NCBI RefSeq assembly: GCF_014196715.1
Contig: NZ_JACIEF010000002.1
Coordinates: 558,001-622,000, forward strand
DNA length: 64,000 bases
Source: Pedobacter zeae
GTDB lineage: Bacteria > Bacteroidota > Bacteroidia > Sphingobacteriales > Sphingobacteriaceae
Direction of reading: 5' to 3'
Shown here in pieces: positions 18,134 through 27,708 of this stretch; position 1 is the stretch's first letter, and the number at the start of each line of letters is the position of its first letter. The translations under genes were made by a program, and so were the position numbers. The notes under the pieces are model-generated. The model was not told where the DNA came from. It made no database searches and was given only the letters and a program-made list of their open reading frames with translations.

Positions 18134-18994
18134 CTAAGCCTTCGGTGCTAACTCTAAATGGTAATGTACCAGGTCATCTATAGGAGAGCGGATAATTTTG
18201 CCTACACCCATCTCATAACGGTCGGCAACAATACTTAAAATATCGCGGAAACTGTAACCTACAGAACCTACACAGTTTAATTTGTGATCTTTGTAGTTAG
18301 GGTAGTGAATTACTAACGCTTCGAAAAATGCAGTGAATGCATAATCGATGGTTGCAAAAGCATAATCCTCGTAATTATCTTTAAAATCGTATAAAAATTT
18401 ACTGAAGCTTGCACAGAAACGGTTTGGCAATGGCTTATTGTAAATGTTATCGAAAATATCTTCGTTGGTTAAAGCATAGTTGTCGTAAAAAGCCTCACGC
18501 AAACCTTTAGGCATATAACCTTTCATGTAATCGCTCAAAATACGTTTACCGATGTATGAACCGCTGCCTTCATCACCTAAGAAATACCCCAACGAATCGA
18601 TGTTCATCGTGATTTCGGTACCATCATAAAGGCATGAGTTTGTACCCGTGCCTAAAATAGCTGCAAATCCGGGTTCATTTCCCAGAAGTGCCCTGCAGGA
18701 AGCCAGTAAATCGTGGCCTACAAAAATGTTGGCATTGGTAAAAATCTGTTGCATGGCATCAGCCACAATTTTCACATTTGCAGGGGTAGAACAGCCAGCA
18801 CCGTAGTAATAAACTGCTGTTAATTTTTCTCTTTCCAAGTGGTCTGGAAGAGTCTCATTCAAAGACTTTACAATGTACTCTCCCTTGGAAAAATATGGAT
18901 TGTAACCTTCGGTGTTAAAGTAAATTTTTCTGCCGGCCTCGTTAATCAAACACCAATTTGTTTTGGTAGATCCGCCGTCTGCAATTACTATCAT
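18134..18994 (-). CDS. BadF/BadG-type N-acetylglucosamine kinase-like sugar kinase
   Basis: The protein has 286 residues from ATG 18994; a GTG at 19018 would add eight residues but lies at or before the likely transcription start. The phosphate-1 loop IADGGSTKTNW, phosphate-2 LGTGTNSCLYDG and GDEGSGSYIGKRIL are intact. It is therefore expected to be an active ATP-dependent kinase of amino sugars such as GlcNAc or MurNAc; the substrate is not fixed by sequence. It is a clear paralogue of the degenerate protein at 15267-16109. It shares the third operator copy with the divergent threonine aldolase gene. Confidence 0.88.
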   Translation of the reverse strand: MIVIADGGSTKTNWCLINEAGRKIYFNTEGYNPYFSKGEYIVKSLNETLPDHLEREKLTAVYYYGAGCSTPANVKIVADAMQQIFTNANIFVGHDLLASCRALLGNEPGFAAILGTGTNSCLYDGTEITMNIDSLGYFLGDEGSGSYIGKRILSDYMKGYMPKGLREAFYDNYALTNEDIFDNIYNKPLPNRFCASFSKFLYDFKDNYEDYAFATIDYAFTAFFEALVIHYPNYKDHKLNCVGSVGYSFRDILSIVADRYEMGVGKIIRSPIDDLVHYHLELAPKA

Positions 18995-19097
18995 TTTATT
19001 TATTTTTGGTTTTAGCACGATAAAAGTATAAAAACTCTTATATTTTGTATCCTTTTTTTTAATAATTTTTTAACAATTTGTTGTTGCCGAAAATTAA

Positions 19098-19116
19098 GTG
19101 TGTAAAAAATACACTA
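19098..19116. promoter_or_regulatory. Operator copy 3, kinase / threonine aldolase intergenic region
   Basis: GTGTGTAAAAAATACACTA, with the perfect core GTGTA-AAAAA-TACAC. It is about 100 bp from both divergent start codons, so which gene it controls is not settled. Confidence 0.75.
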
Positions 19117-19214
19117 TATAGGGCGTTAAATCGACGAAAAACCTTAAAATTATACCGGAAAAGGCATTGGTCTTTTTTTTTAACATCAAGAATATTTTAC
19201 AATCCAACAGCGAA

Positions 19215-20240
19215 ATGAACAGCAGATTTTTAGATTTCAGAAGTGACACCGTAACCAAACCAACCGCCGGGATGTTGGACGCCATGATGACTGCAAAGGT
19301 GGGCGATGATGTTTTTGGCGAAGACGAAACGGTACACGCATTGGAGACAAAACTGGCATCAACTTTTAATATGGAAGCCGGATTATTCTGTCCATCGGGA
19401 ACGATGACCAACCAGATTGCGATTAAGTGTTTTACCCAGCCGATGGATGAGGTGATCTGCGATCAGACGGCACATGTTTACCGCTACGAGATCGGTGGCA
19501 TTGCCTATCATTCTGCAGCCTCGGTAAGGTTATTACATGGCGAACGCGGTATATTAACCACCGAGTTAATTGAGCCTGAAATCAATGAGGATAATATTCA
19601 CTATCCCAATTCGAGTTTGGTAGTTTTAGAAAATACAGTAAACAAAGGTGGCGGGAGCTGTTATACTTTAGCACAGATTGCCCCCATTCATCACTTATGT
19701 AATATAAAAGGGCTAAAACTGCATCTAGATGGTGCACGTATTTTTAATGCACTTGTAGCCACTGGTGATGATGCCAGCGAGTATGGTAAATACTTTGATG
19801 GTATTTCGGTATGCTTATCTAAAGGTTTGGGGGCACCGGTTGGTTCGGTGCTTTTAGGTTCCAAACAGATGATCCATAAGGCACGTAAAATCAGGAAAGC
19901 TTTTGGTGGAGGTATGCGCCAGGCAGGATTTTTGGCAGCGGCAGGTATTTATGCGCTCGATAATCACGTGGAGCGCTTAAAAGACGACCATGCACACGCT
20001 AAAGCCATTGCCGCTGCACTGGCAAGTACTGCTTATGTAAAATCAGTTATGCCGGTTGAAACCAATATTGTGATCTTCGAAGTAGAAAAAGGATCGGCAG
20101 AGAAAATTGTAAACCAGTTAAAGGAAAAAGGACTGCATTGCAATACCACCAGTGCCAGTACCGTCCGTTTGGTTACCCATTTAGATCTAACTCCTGCTAT
20201 GATTGATCAGGCAATTGAAATAATATTACATTTGTCTTAG
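19215..20240 (+). CDS. ltaE: Low-specificity L-threonine aldolase
   Basis: The protein has 341 residues from ATG 19215; a start at 19167 adds a hydrophobic stretch with no family similarity. It begins FLDFRSDTVTKPT, the usual start of PLP-dependent threonine aldolases. The PLP lysine is in the segment GISVCLSKGLGAPVGSVL (about residue 200). It cleaves L-threonine or allo-threonine to glycine and acetaldehyde. It is divergent from the sugar kinase and 40 bp ahead of the biotin carboxylase. Confidence 0.93.
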   Translation: MNSRFLDFRSDTVTKPTAGMLDAMMTAKVGDDVFGEDETVHALETKLASTFNMEAGLFCPSGTMTNQIAIKCFTQPMDEVICDQTAHVYRYEIGGIAYHSAASVRLLHGERGILTTELIEPEINEDNIHYPNSSLVVLENTVNKGGGSCYTLAQIAPIHHLCNIKGLKLHLDGARIFNALVATGDDASEYGKYFDGISVCLSKGLGAPVGSVLLGSKQMIHKARKIRKAFGGGMRQAGFLAAAGIYALDNHVERLKDDHAHAKAIAAALASTAYVKSVMPVETNIVIFEVEKGSAEKIVNQLKEKGLHCNTTSASTVRLVTHLDLTPAMIDQAIEIILHLS

Positions 20241-20280
20241 AAAGTGCCTTAAGTCATGAGTCTTTAGCCCCTGGGTCAAT

Positions 20281-21816
20281 ATGTCTAATGAAATGCTAAC
20301 CAATATGCCTGAAAACGCCGAACTCCAATCCTCAATCTCCAAACTCTTAATTGCCAACCGTGGCGAAATTGCTTTACGCATTATGCGCTCGGCAAGGGAA
20401 ATGGGAATAAAAACCGTAGCGGTTTTTTCTGAAGCAGACCGCAATGCATTACATGTACGTTATGCCGATGAAGCGGTATATATAGGGCCTGCATCCTCTA
20501 ACCAGAGTTACCTGGTGGGAGAGAAAATTATTGATGCCTGTAAATTAACCGGGGCAGAAGCCATTCATCCCGGTTATGGTTTCTTATCCGAAAATGCAGG
20601 TTTTGCACAACTGGTTGCCGATGCAGGGTTAATTTTGGTTGGTCCATCGCCGCAAGCCATGGAAATAATGGGTAATAAATTATCGGCAAAGGCAGCGGCA
20701 TTAAAATATAACATCCCCATGGTGCCGGGCACGGAAGAGGCCATTCAGGACGTAAATGAGGCCAGGCAGCGGGCCATCGAAGTCGGTTTCCCGATTCTGA
20801 TCAAGGCTGCCGCCGGTGGAGGGGGTAAAGGGATGCGTATTGTAGAGCGGGTTGAAGATTTTGAAGAACAGATGCAGCTGGCTGTAAGTGAGGCTACATC
20901 GGCCTTTGGCGATGGAGCTGTTTTTATAGAACGTTATGTTACCTCGCCAAGGCACATTGAAATACAGGTTTTGGGCGATACGCATGGCAATATTGTACAC
21001 CTTTTTGAACGGGAATGTTCTGTACAGCGGCGCCACCAAAAGGTAGTGGAAGAGGCTCCATCGTCGGTTTTAACAGAAGAAATCAGGCAGCAGATGGGTA
21101 AATGTGCAGTAGATGTGGCCCGTTCGGTAAATTATACCGGGGCGGGTACTGTAGAGTTTATACTCGATGAAAACCTCGATTTCTTTTTTCTCGAAATGAA
21201 TACGCGTTTGCAGGTAGAGCATCCCGTTACCGAACTGATTACCGGGATCGATCTGGTAAAAGAACAGATTAAAATTGCTTCAGGCGAAAAATTGAGCTTT
21301 AGCCAGGAAGACTTAAAAATTAACGGGCATGCCATAGAACTGAGGGTTTATGCAGAAGATCCGGCCAATAATTTCCTTCCCGATATCGGCACTTTGAAAA
21401 CTTACAATAGCCCTAAAGGAAATGGGGTCCGGGTTGATGACGGCTTTGAACAGGGCATGGAAATTCCTATTTATTATGATCCGATGATTGCCAAACTCAT
21501 TACCTATGGCAAAGACAGGGAAGAAGCCGTTGAACGTATGGTAAGGGCTATTGAAGAATATGATATTACGGGGATAGAAACTACCCTGGGTTTCGGTAAA
21601 TTTGTAATGCAGCACGAAGCGTTTAGAAGTGGCAATTTTGATACGCATTTTGTAGGTAAATATTTTAAACCCGAAAGCTTAAAAGTTCAGGATGAAACGG
21701 AGGCTTTGATTGCGGCAGTAATTGCTGCGAAACTGTTTCAAAAAAAGGATGTAAAATTAGGCGGTGAGGCAGTTAAAATTACTTCGGGCTGGAGAAAAAA
21801 TAGATTGAAATATTAA
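20281..21816 (+). CDS. accC: Acyl-CoA carboxylase, biotin carboxylase subunit
   Basis: The 511-residue protein has the biotin carboxylase N-domain (KLLIANRGEIALRIMRSAREMGI), the ATP-grasp domain with glycine loop KAAAGGGGKGMRIV and ECSVQRRHQKVVEE, and the C-terminal domain (HAIELRVYAEDPANNFLP). It carboxylates biotin with bicarbonate and ATP. No biotin carrier or carboxyltransferase gene is adjacent. The extra ~60 C-terminal residues compared with E. coli AccC resemble those of stand-alone acyl-CoA carboxylase alpha subunits. Acetyl-CoA or propionyl-CoA carboxylase are both possible. Confidence 0.9.
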   Translation: MSNEMLTNMPENAELQSSISKLLIANRGEIALRIMRSAREMGIKTVAVFSEADRNALHVRYADEAVYIGPASSNQSYLVGEKIIDACKLTGAEAIHPGYGFLSENAGFAQLVADAGLILVGPSPQAMEIMGNKLSAKAAALKYNIPMVPGTEEAIQDVNEARQRAIEVGFPILIKAAAGGGGKGMRIVERVEDFEEQMQLAVSEATSAFGDGAVFIERYVTSPRHIEIQVLGDTHGNIVHLFERECSVQRRHQKVVEEAPSSVLTEEIRQQMGKCAVDVARSVNYTGAGTVEFILDENLDFFFLEMNTRLQVEHPVTELITGIDLVKEQIKIASGEKLSFSQEDLKINGHAIELRVYAEDPANNFLPDIGTLKTYNSPKGNGVRVDDGFEQGMEIPIYYDPMIAKLITYGKDREEAVERMVRAIEEYDITGIETTLGFGKFVMQHEAFRSGNFDTHFVGKYFKPESLKVQDETEALIAAVIAAKLFQKKDVKLGGEAVKITSGWRKNRLKY

Positions 21817-21835
21817 CAAATTAGAAAAGGAAAAT

Positions 21836-22020
21836 CCTCGTTGGGATCGTCATGCTGAACTTCTCAGCATCTTTCTTGCTAAAATAATAATGAAGTGTGT
21901 CATTTTGAGCGGAGTGAAGCGAATCCGAGAGCCAAAGTAGTGCCCAGCGAAGCTAAATCTGTCTGGCCCGATCTCACCATTTCACTGCGTTTCAGTCGAG
22001 ATGACGACTTGTTTTACTAA
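21836..22020. repeat. REP-like imperfect inverted repeats
   Basis: Contains units such as GTCATTTTGAGCGGAGTGAAGC near 21899 (shown here in part) and a reverse unit CGTTTCAGTCGAGATGACG near 21990-22008, plus GATCGTCATGCTGAAC at 21847. The same kind of units occur at 25540-25632 and 33215-33332. They sit in the gap between accC and ribE. Confidence 0.65.
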
Positions 22021-22104
22021 AAACTACCAATGGAGTGAAATGCAACACATTTAAGATGACGGCTTTTATGCAGGAATGATACCCCAAGATAAACAAAGAA
22101 AAAA

Positions 22105-22689
22105 ATGTTCACAGGAATTATAGAAACACTTGGCGAAGTTACAGCCATTAAAAACGATCATACAAATATCCACTTTACCATTTCGTCAGCCATCAGCCAT
22201 GAACTAAAAATTGACCAAAGTGTTGCCCATAACGGGGTTTGCTTGACGGTTGTGGCCTTAAATGATGGAACACATACCGTTACCGCAATTGATGAAACCC
22301 TGAACAAAACAAATTTAGGCGGTTTAAAAGTAGGTAGTAAAATTAACCTGGAACGCTGTATGCAGATGAATGCCCGTTTAGATGGGCATATTGTTCAGGG
22401 GCATGTAGACCAAACCGCAGTTTGTATTAAGCGCGAAGAACTGGATGGCAGTTGGGAATACCGCTTTAAATACGATGCCAGTGCCGGAAATGTGACTGTA
22501 GAAAAAGGCTCGGCCTGTGTAAATGGAATCAGCTTAACTGTGGTGAATTCTGCGGCTGATGAGTTTTCGGTATTTATCATCCCCTATACCTTTGAACACA
22601 CCAATTTGCAGGATGTTAATGTTGGCGATACCGTAAATTTAGAATTCGATATTATCGGAAAATACGTAGCCCGATTAATGAACCGGTAA
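22105..22689 (+). CDS. ribE: Riboflavin synthase, alpha chain
   Basis: The 194-residue protein begins MFTGIIETLGEV, the invariant start of the family. It shows the two internal lumazine-binding repeats, each with an H/Q-G-V-C-L-T or G-I-S-L-T motif (AHNGVCLTV at about 47 and VNGISLTVV at about 141) and GHIVQGHVD at the join. It dismutates 6,7-dimethyl-8-ribityllumazine to riboflavin. No FMN riboswitch was recognised upstream; that region is filled with repeats. Confidence 0.95.
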   Translation: MFTGIIETLGEVTAIKNDHTNIHFTISSAISHELKIDQSVAHNGVCLTVVALNDGTHTVTAIDETLNKTNLGGLKVGSKINLERCMQMNARLDGHIVQGHVDQTAVCIKREELDGSWEYRFKYDASAGNVTVEKGSACVNGISLTVVNSAADEFSVFIIPYTFEHTNLQDVNVGDTVNLEFDIIGKYVARLMNR

Positions 22690-22854
22690 TTTTATTCCGC
22701 TTTTTTGGAGGGTAGGGAACTGTTTTGTAATTTGTTCTGTGTTAACAGGCGTTGCGGTAACGTTTAATTTTTCATAACAGAGCAGAACAGTTGATTCGAT
22801 TTTATTGCTGAATATTGCATTGTTAAGATTTAAAAGTTAACTACTTAACCATTT

Positions 22855-25503
22855 ATGAATAGAATTTCCGGCCTATTCAGCCCAATATTTGCGGCTGCAT
22901 TCCTATTTTCATTTACCATAAATGCTTCAGCGCAAAAAATCTCCTTAAAAGATTTAACCGTTGAGCATTTGGTTAATCCTTTTAGTATTGATAATCCTAA
23001 ACCCAGGTTTAGCTGGAAAATGAATTCAACAGCAAAAAATACCAAACAGGACCATTATGAAATCAGGTTGGGTGTCTCGCCAAAAATCGACAAAGTTTTA
23101 TGGAAAACTGCTGTAAACAACGATCAATCGGTTCTGGTGGCTTACGATGGCCCTCAATTATCATCCAAAACCAGGTATTACTGGCAGGTAAGGGTAAAAG
23201 ATAATCATGGTAATACTTCGGGCTGGTCGCCGGTACAATATTTCCAAACGGGTTTAAAACCTGAAGATTGGCAGGCGAAATGGATAGCGGTAGAAGGAAA
23301 AGATACGTCACTCGCCAGTCCGTTATTCAGAAAAGAATTTAACCTTAAAAAGGAAGTCCGTTCTGCAACCCTGTATATTACTGCAAAAGGTTTATACGAG
23401 GCCAGCATCAATGGCAGGCGCATAGGTGATGCTTACTTCGCACCGGGTTGGACCAGTTACAAAAACCACCTTCAATACCAGGTTTATGATCTGAAAAACG
23501 CATTGAAAAAAGGCACCAACGTAATCGGTGCCGCGCTGGGCGATGGCTGGTATAAAGGAAGGATCGGGTTCAACTTCCAAAAAGAATTTTATGGCAATAC
23601 AAGAGCTTTATTACTCCAGTTCGAGGTAGAATATACCGATGGAAGTAAAGAAACCATTGTAAGCGATAATAGCTGGAAAACCAGTTATGGTGCGATAAGA
23701 TCTTCCAATATCTATGACGGTGAGACTTATGATGCAAGGTTGGAACAACGTGGCTGGAATAACATCAACTTTAAGGAAAACACAAATTGGAAAGCTGTAC
23801 AGGAATTGCCAAACGGACCAGAAAAACTGGTTGGTATGAGTGGCCCGCAGGTAAGTAAACACGAAGAATTTAAGGCCTTAAAAATAGTTAAAACACCTTT
23901 GGGCGAAACCGTGGTCGATTTCGGGCAGAACCTGGTAGGCTGGGTAATGCTGAAGGCAAAAGGCCCGGCTGGTACAAAAATTACCGTAAGCCATGCCGAA
24001 GTGCTAACCAAAGAAGGGAATTTTTATATTACGAACCTCCGTTCGGCAAGGCAACAGAATAATTATATCTTAAAAGGAGAAACGGAGCAGGTATTTGAGC
24101 CTCATTTTTCCTTTCAGGGTTTCAGGTATGTTAAAGTAGATGGTTATCCTGGCGAGCTTAAACTGGAAAACATTACTGCTGTAGCTCTTTATTCGGATAT
24201 GAAGGTAAGTGGCAAATTCAGCACTTCAAATCCTTTATTAAATCAATTGCAGCACAACATTTCGTGGGGACAGAAGGGGAATTTTGTTGATGTACCTACC
24301 GATTGCCCGCAACGGGATGAACGTTTGGGCTGGACCGGTGATGCACAGGCATTTGCCTCAACAGCGGCCTACAATATGGATGTGGCGGGTTTTTTCACAA
24401 AATGGTTAAAAGACGTTGCTGCAGATCAGCTTCCGAGCGGCAGTGTTCCTTTTGTAATACCGAATATCCTGACTGAAAACGATTCGGGTTCGGCAGGTTG
24501 GGCCGATGTAGCTACTATTATTCCGTGGGATATGTATGTGGTTTATGGTGATAAAGGCCTGTTGGAAAACCAGTATGCCAGCATGAAAAAATGGGTCGAT
24601 TACATATCCTCAAGCGCTAGAAACAATCTTTGGGATACGGGTTTCCATTTTGGCGATTGGCTATTTTACCGCCCGAATGATGATAACGATGGCCGTGCTG
24701 CAGTAACAGATAAGTACATGATTGCCCAAACATTTTATGCGCATTCTACCCAACTGCTTATTAATGCGGCAAAAGTTTTAGGTAAAACAGACGATGTGGC
24801 CAAATACAGCGATTTGCTGAGCAAAATAAAAGCAGCCTACCTGGCCGAAAATATGACCGCTAATGGTAAATTGATTTCGAACACCCAAACGGCTTATGTT
24901 TTGGCTTTACAATTTGATATGCTTCCTGAAAACCTGCGTGCACAGGCAGCACAACGTTTGGTAGATAACATCAGGGATTACAGAAACCACCTTACCACAG
25001 GCTTTTTAGGTACCCCTTACCTATGCCATGTACTAAGCCGGTTCGGGCACGAAGATGTGGCTTATGATCTGTTGATGCAGGAAAGTTATCCTTCATGGCT
25101 TTATCCGGTAAAAATGGGTGCAACCACCATCTGGGAACGTTGGGATGGGATTAAACCGGATGGATCTTTTCAGACACCCGATATGAACTCTTTTAACCAT
25201 TATGCCTATGGAGCTATTGGCGATTGGATGTATAAAAATATTGCTGGGATTAATCCTTTAGCGGCACAACCGGGCTACAGAGCCATTTTAATTGCACCGA
25301 GGCCTGGCGGGAAGCTGACCAATGCCTCGGCAGAACTGGAAACCGTTTACGGCACGGTTAAATCATCGTGGACAATTGCTGATGGTGTATTTAAACTCGA
25401 TGTAACCGTTCCGGCCAATGCTACCGCTACGGTTGTTTTGCCAAAAACCGGTAAAAAAGAAGAAATTGGATCTGGGAGCTATCATTTTGAATATAAATAT
25501 TAA
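22855..25503 (+). CDS. Secreted alpha-L-rhamnosidase (GH78)
   Basis: The 882-residue protein has a signal peptide ending INASAQ (about residue 27). A fibronectin-like domain follows (LTVEHLVNPFSIDNPKPRFSW, about 30-130), then the N-terminal beta domains (ITAKGLYEASINGRRIGDAYFAPGWTSY) and an (alpha/alpha)6 barrel. The barrel carries DVPTDCPQRDERLGWTGDAQ, which holds the conserved acidic residues of GH78, and MGATTIWERWDG near the C-terminal part. It releases terminal L-rhamnose from plant or bacterial glycans, probably in the periplasm. It is not embedded in a SusC/SusD locus. Confidence 0.93.
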   Translation: MNRISGLFSPIFAAAFLFSFTINASAQKISLKDLTVEHLVNPFSIDNPKPRFSWKMNSTAKNTKQDHYEIRLGVSPKIDKVLWKTAVNNDQSVLVAYDGPQLSSKTRYYWQVRVKDNHGNTSGWSPVQYFQTGLKPEDWQAKWIAVEGKDTSLASPLFRKEFNLKKEVRSATLYITAKGLYEASINGRRIGDAYFAPGWTSYKNHLQYQVYDLKNALKKGTNVIGAALGDGWYKGRIGFNFQKEFYGNTRALLLQFEVEYTDGSKETIVSDNSWKTSYGAIRSSNIYDGETYDARLEQRGWNNINFKENTNWKAVQELPNGPEKLVGMSGPQVSKHEEFKALKIVKTPLGETVVDFGQNLVGWVMLKAKGPAGTKITVSHAEVLTKEGNFYITNLRSARQQNNYILKGETEQVFEPHFSFQGFRYVKVDGYPGELKLENITAVALYSDMKVSGKFSTSNPLLNQLQHNISWGQKGNFVDVPTDCPQRDERLGWTGDAQAFASTAAYNMDVAGFFTKWLKDVAADQLPSGSVPFVIPNILTENDSGSAGWADVATIIPWDMYVVYGDKGLLENQYASMKKWVDYISSSARNNLWDTGFHFGDWLFYRPNDDNDGRAAVTDKYMIAQTFYAHSTQLLINAAKVLGKTDDVAKYSDLLSKIKAAYLAENMTANGKLISNTQTAYVLALQFDMLPENLRAQAAQRLVDNIRDYRNHLTTGFLGTPYLCHVLSRFGHEDVAYDLLMQESYPSWLYPVKMGATTIWERWDGIKPDGSFQTPDMNSFNHYAYGAIGDWMYKNIAGINPLAAQPGYRAILIAPRPGGKLTNASAELETVYGTVKSSWTIADGVFKLDVTVPANATATVVLPKTGKKEEIGSGSYHFEYKY

Positions 25504-25539
25504 TCGCTTATAATTGCAGCTTTGTAAAAAGGGCATGGA

Positions 25540-25632
25540 GCTCGTCTTTTCTAGCGGAGTGCAACGCAGTGGAGAAATGTATCTTTAAAGATCTCTCCAT
25601 TTCGCTTTGCTCCAGTAGAGATGACGATCCTT
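25540..25632. repeat. REP-like hairpin repeat
   Basis: A unit with arms around GCGGAGTGCAACGCAGTGGAG (first 20 bases considered) and CTCCATTTCGCTTTGCTCC, ending AGAGATGACGATCC. It can fold as an imperfect hairpin with the central ATCTTTAAAGAT palindrome (25582-25593). Same family as 21836-22020 and 33215-33332. Confidence 0.65.
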
Positions 25633-25657
25633 TTATCCAGCTCAATGCTAAAAATAA

Positions 25658-26119
25658 ATGTACAGTAAAGAAGAATCGGCAAGGTTGCGTCAACAGTTTT
25701 GGATCAGTTTCGGGCAATATATGAAACCCGTTCCATCGGCCAGTGGCGCTACCGTAAACTGGACCAACTATAAAACCGGGGTGAAGAATATCTTCTTTAA
25801 AATGGATGTTGATGGTAAAAAGGCTTTTATCAGCATCCAGCTTTCACATCCTGATACCGGTATCAGGCACCTCATATTTGAACAGTTTGAGGAATTTAAA
25901 CTCATGTTTACTAATACCTTAAATGAAGATTGGGATTGGATCAAAGATTCAACGGATGATTTTGGGAAAACGGTTTCTTTGATTTCCACCAGTATCAGCG
26001 GCGTAAGTATATTTAACCAACAGCATTGGCCAGAACTGATTTCTTTTTTTAAACCCAGGATAATGGCGCTTGATGAATTTTGGGACAATGTAAAGCCTGT
26101 TTTCGAAGACCTGGTTTAA
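25658..26119 (+). CDS. DUF4268 domain protein
   Basis: The 153-residue soluble protein is covered almost entirely by a DUF4268-like domain (RLRQQFWISFGQYM ... TGVKNIFFKMDVDGKKAFISIQL ... LNEDWDWI). This domain is found alone in many Bacteroidota and also at the C-terminus of nuclease-like proteins. Its function is unknown. The stop codon overlaps the stop of the convergent TPR gene by 4 bp. Confidence 0.8.
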   Translation: MYSKEESARLRQQFWISFGQYMKPVPSASGATVNWTNYKTGVKNIFFKMDVDGKKAFISIQLSHPDTGIRHLIFEQFEEFKLMFTNTLNEDWDWIKDSTDDFGKTVSLISTSISGVSIFNQQHWPELISFFKPRIMALDEFWDNVKPVFEDLV

Positions 26120-27267
26120 TCCGTCAGGTTCAGTTGTGCAATCCTGTCTTTTGTAAATTTAATTTCCTGTTTATCCGCTATCAGGTTTGGTTTGCTCTTT
26201 AAATAAAGGGTGTAGTATTTAAGTGCATTTTTTCCTTGTTTTAACCTGGTATCATAAAATACGGCCAAGCGGTAATATAAGGCCGGAGCAACTTTAAATT
26301 GAAGTCCTTTTTTATAGGCAGCATTTGCCAGGCTTAATTGATTATTTTCTTCATAAACCAGTCCCAATAACGAATAATAGCTGGAAGTATTTGGCGAAAT
26401 GGCTTCATCGATCGTTTTTTGGGTATAAGCAGCAGCCTGTGGATAATTTTTCAATGCACGGTAACAGAGGGAGGTATAATAAAGGGTAGCTTCATTCTGC
26501 ATAGCTGCTGCTTCGAGCAGTTTAAAAAGATCGATGGCTTTCTGGTATTTTTTGGTGTAATAATTGGCCTTGGCCACATCTTTTATTACCCCAGCATCAG
26601 CACCATTCTTTAATAACTTCTCACCGGAGGCAATTACCTCGCTGTATCTTTTAAGCTGATTGGCGATCGGGAGTTTCGCCCTTTGGAGTATAAGGTTATC
26701 GCTATCGGCCTTAATGGCTATATCAAGTACATTATAGGCCTTTTCATACTGCTGATGCGTAGCATGAACTTCCGCCAGATCTGCAGCAACATCACCCTCC
26801 GAGGGATTAATCCGGTTTGCTTTAAGAAGGTAGACGAGTTTCATTGAGTCTGTTGGCAACGGATAAAGATTGGCTAACAGTTTGTACACATTAAAATTAG
26901 TACTGTCGATCTGTACAATTTCCCCATAATACTTTTTGGCCTTTTCGGTATTGCCTCTTTTGTTACTAATGCTGCCCAAACTAAAAAGGATGGAGAGGTT
27001 TTTGGGTTGTAAAACATAGGCCTTGCTGTAAAAATTTTCTGCTTCCACATGGTTGCCCGCCATTAAAAAACAATAACCGATCTGGCTCAGGTTTTTAAAA
27101 TCATCCGGTCTGTTGTCGTAAATACCTTTCAGGTACTGGGCGGCCTCGGCATAACGCTGCGTCTGGTAAAGATCGAAAAGTTTTTCTTTATCTACCACTG
27201 GTGTATTTTGGGCGAAAAGCGTAAGTTTTAAACTAAAAAATGTGAACAGCAGGAGCAGTTTTTTCAT
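26116..27267 (-). CDS. Secreted tetratricopeptide repeat protein
   Basis: The 383-residue protein has a signal peptide (MKKLLLLFTFFSLKLTLFAQ) and about nine TPR units through its length, for example FKNLSQIGYCFLMAGNHVEAENFY and LSILFSLGSISNKRGNTEKAKKYY. TPR arrays bind partner proteins; here the location would be the periplasm. A palindrome AACTAATTTATTAGTT (27282-27297) lies just upstream of the start and could be an operator. Confidence 0.85.
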   Translation of the reverse strand: MKKLLLLFTFFSLKLTLFAQNTPVVDKEKLFDLYQTQRYAEAAQYLKGIYDNRPDDFKNLSQIGYCFLMAGNHVEAENFYSKAYVLQPKNLSILFSLGSISNKRGNTEKAKKYYGEIVQIDSTNFNVYKLLANLYPLPTDSMKLVYLLKANRINPSEGDVAADLAEVHATHQQYEKAYNVLDIAIKADSDNLILQRAKLPIANQLKRYSEVIASGEKLLKNGADAGVIKDVAKANYYTKKYQKAIDLFKLLEAAAMQNEATLYYTSLCYRALKNYPQAAAYTQKTIDEAISPNTSSYYSLLGLVYEENNQLSLANAAYKKGLQFKVAPALYYRLAVFYDTRLKQGKNALKYYTLYLKSKPNLIADKQEIKFTKDRIAQLNLTD

Positions 27268-27400
27268 AACCGGTAATTTTAAACTAATTTATTAGTTATT
27301 TATCGGGTTTCCAAATCAGTCCATTAAAAAATAGCTGAAATCAAACAAAATAAATGCTAACGGGTTTATACAGAATAGTTGAACTTAAAAATAAGAACCT

Positions 27401-27697
27401 ATGAATACTTTAAAGAAGTTTGAATTAATGGAAAAAATAGTGCGTGAATTGGAAGATCTGCAAAACTCTCAACAGGCACTTATTCAAAAAATCGGTAAAA
27501 TTGAAGTAGACAATATCGAACTGGGCGATAACCGCCTTGAAAAAGATTTACCGGATGTACATCAAAATTTAGCTGATAACTTAGATACTATTTCAGGAAT
27601 TTTAGATTACTTTGCAGGTAAAACACAAAACTTTGGCGATAAAAACAATGTTGAGGCTTTAAAAGAACAGGAAGCCATTAACAATGCCACTAACTAA
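27401..27697 (+). CDS. Small coiled-coil protein of unknown function
   Basis: The 98-residue acidic, soluble protein has no signal peptide. Residues ~5-40 (FELMEKIVRELEDLQNSQQALIQKIGK) have heptad spacing typical of a coiled coil. The C-terminal third is polar. I do not recognise a family. It precedes a porin-like gene by 11 bp in the same direction, so co-transcription is likely. Confidence 0.65.
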   Translation: MNTLKKFELMEKIVRELEDLQNSQQALIQKIGKIEVDNIELGDNRLEKDLPDVHQNLADNLDTISGILDYFAGKTQNFGDKNNVEALKEQEAINNATN

Positions 27698-27708
27698 ATT
27701 AACTGTAT

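Noticed and set aside
22690..22854. FMN riboswitch or other leader near ribE and the rhamnosidase
   Set aside because: No conserved riboswitch core was recognised upstream of either gene.
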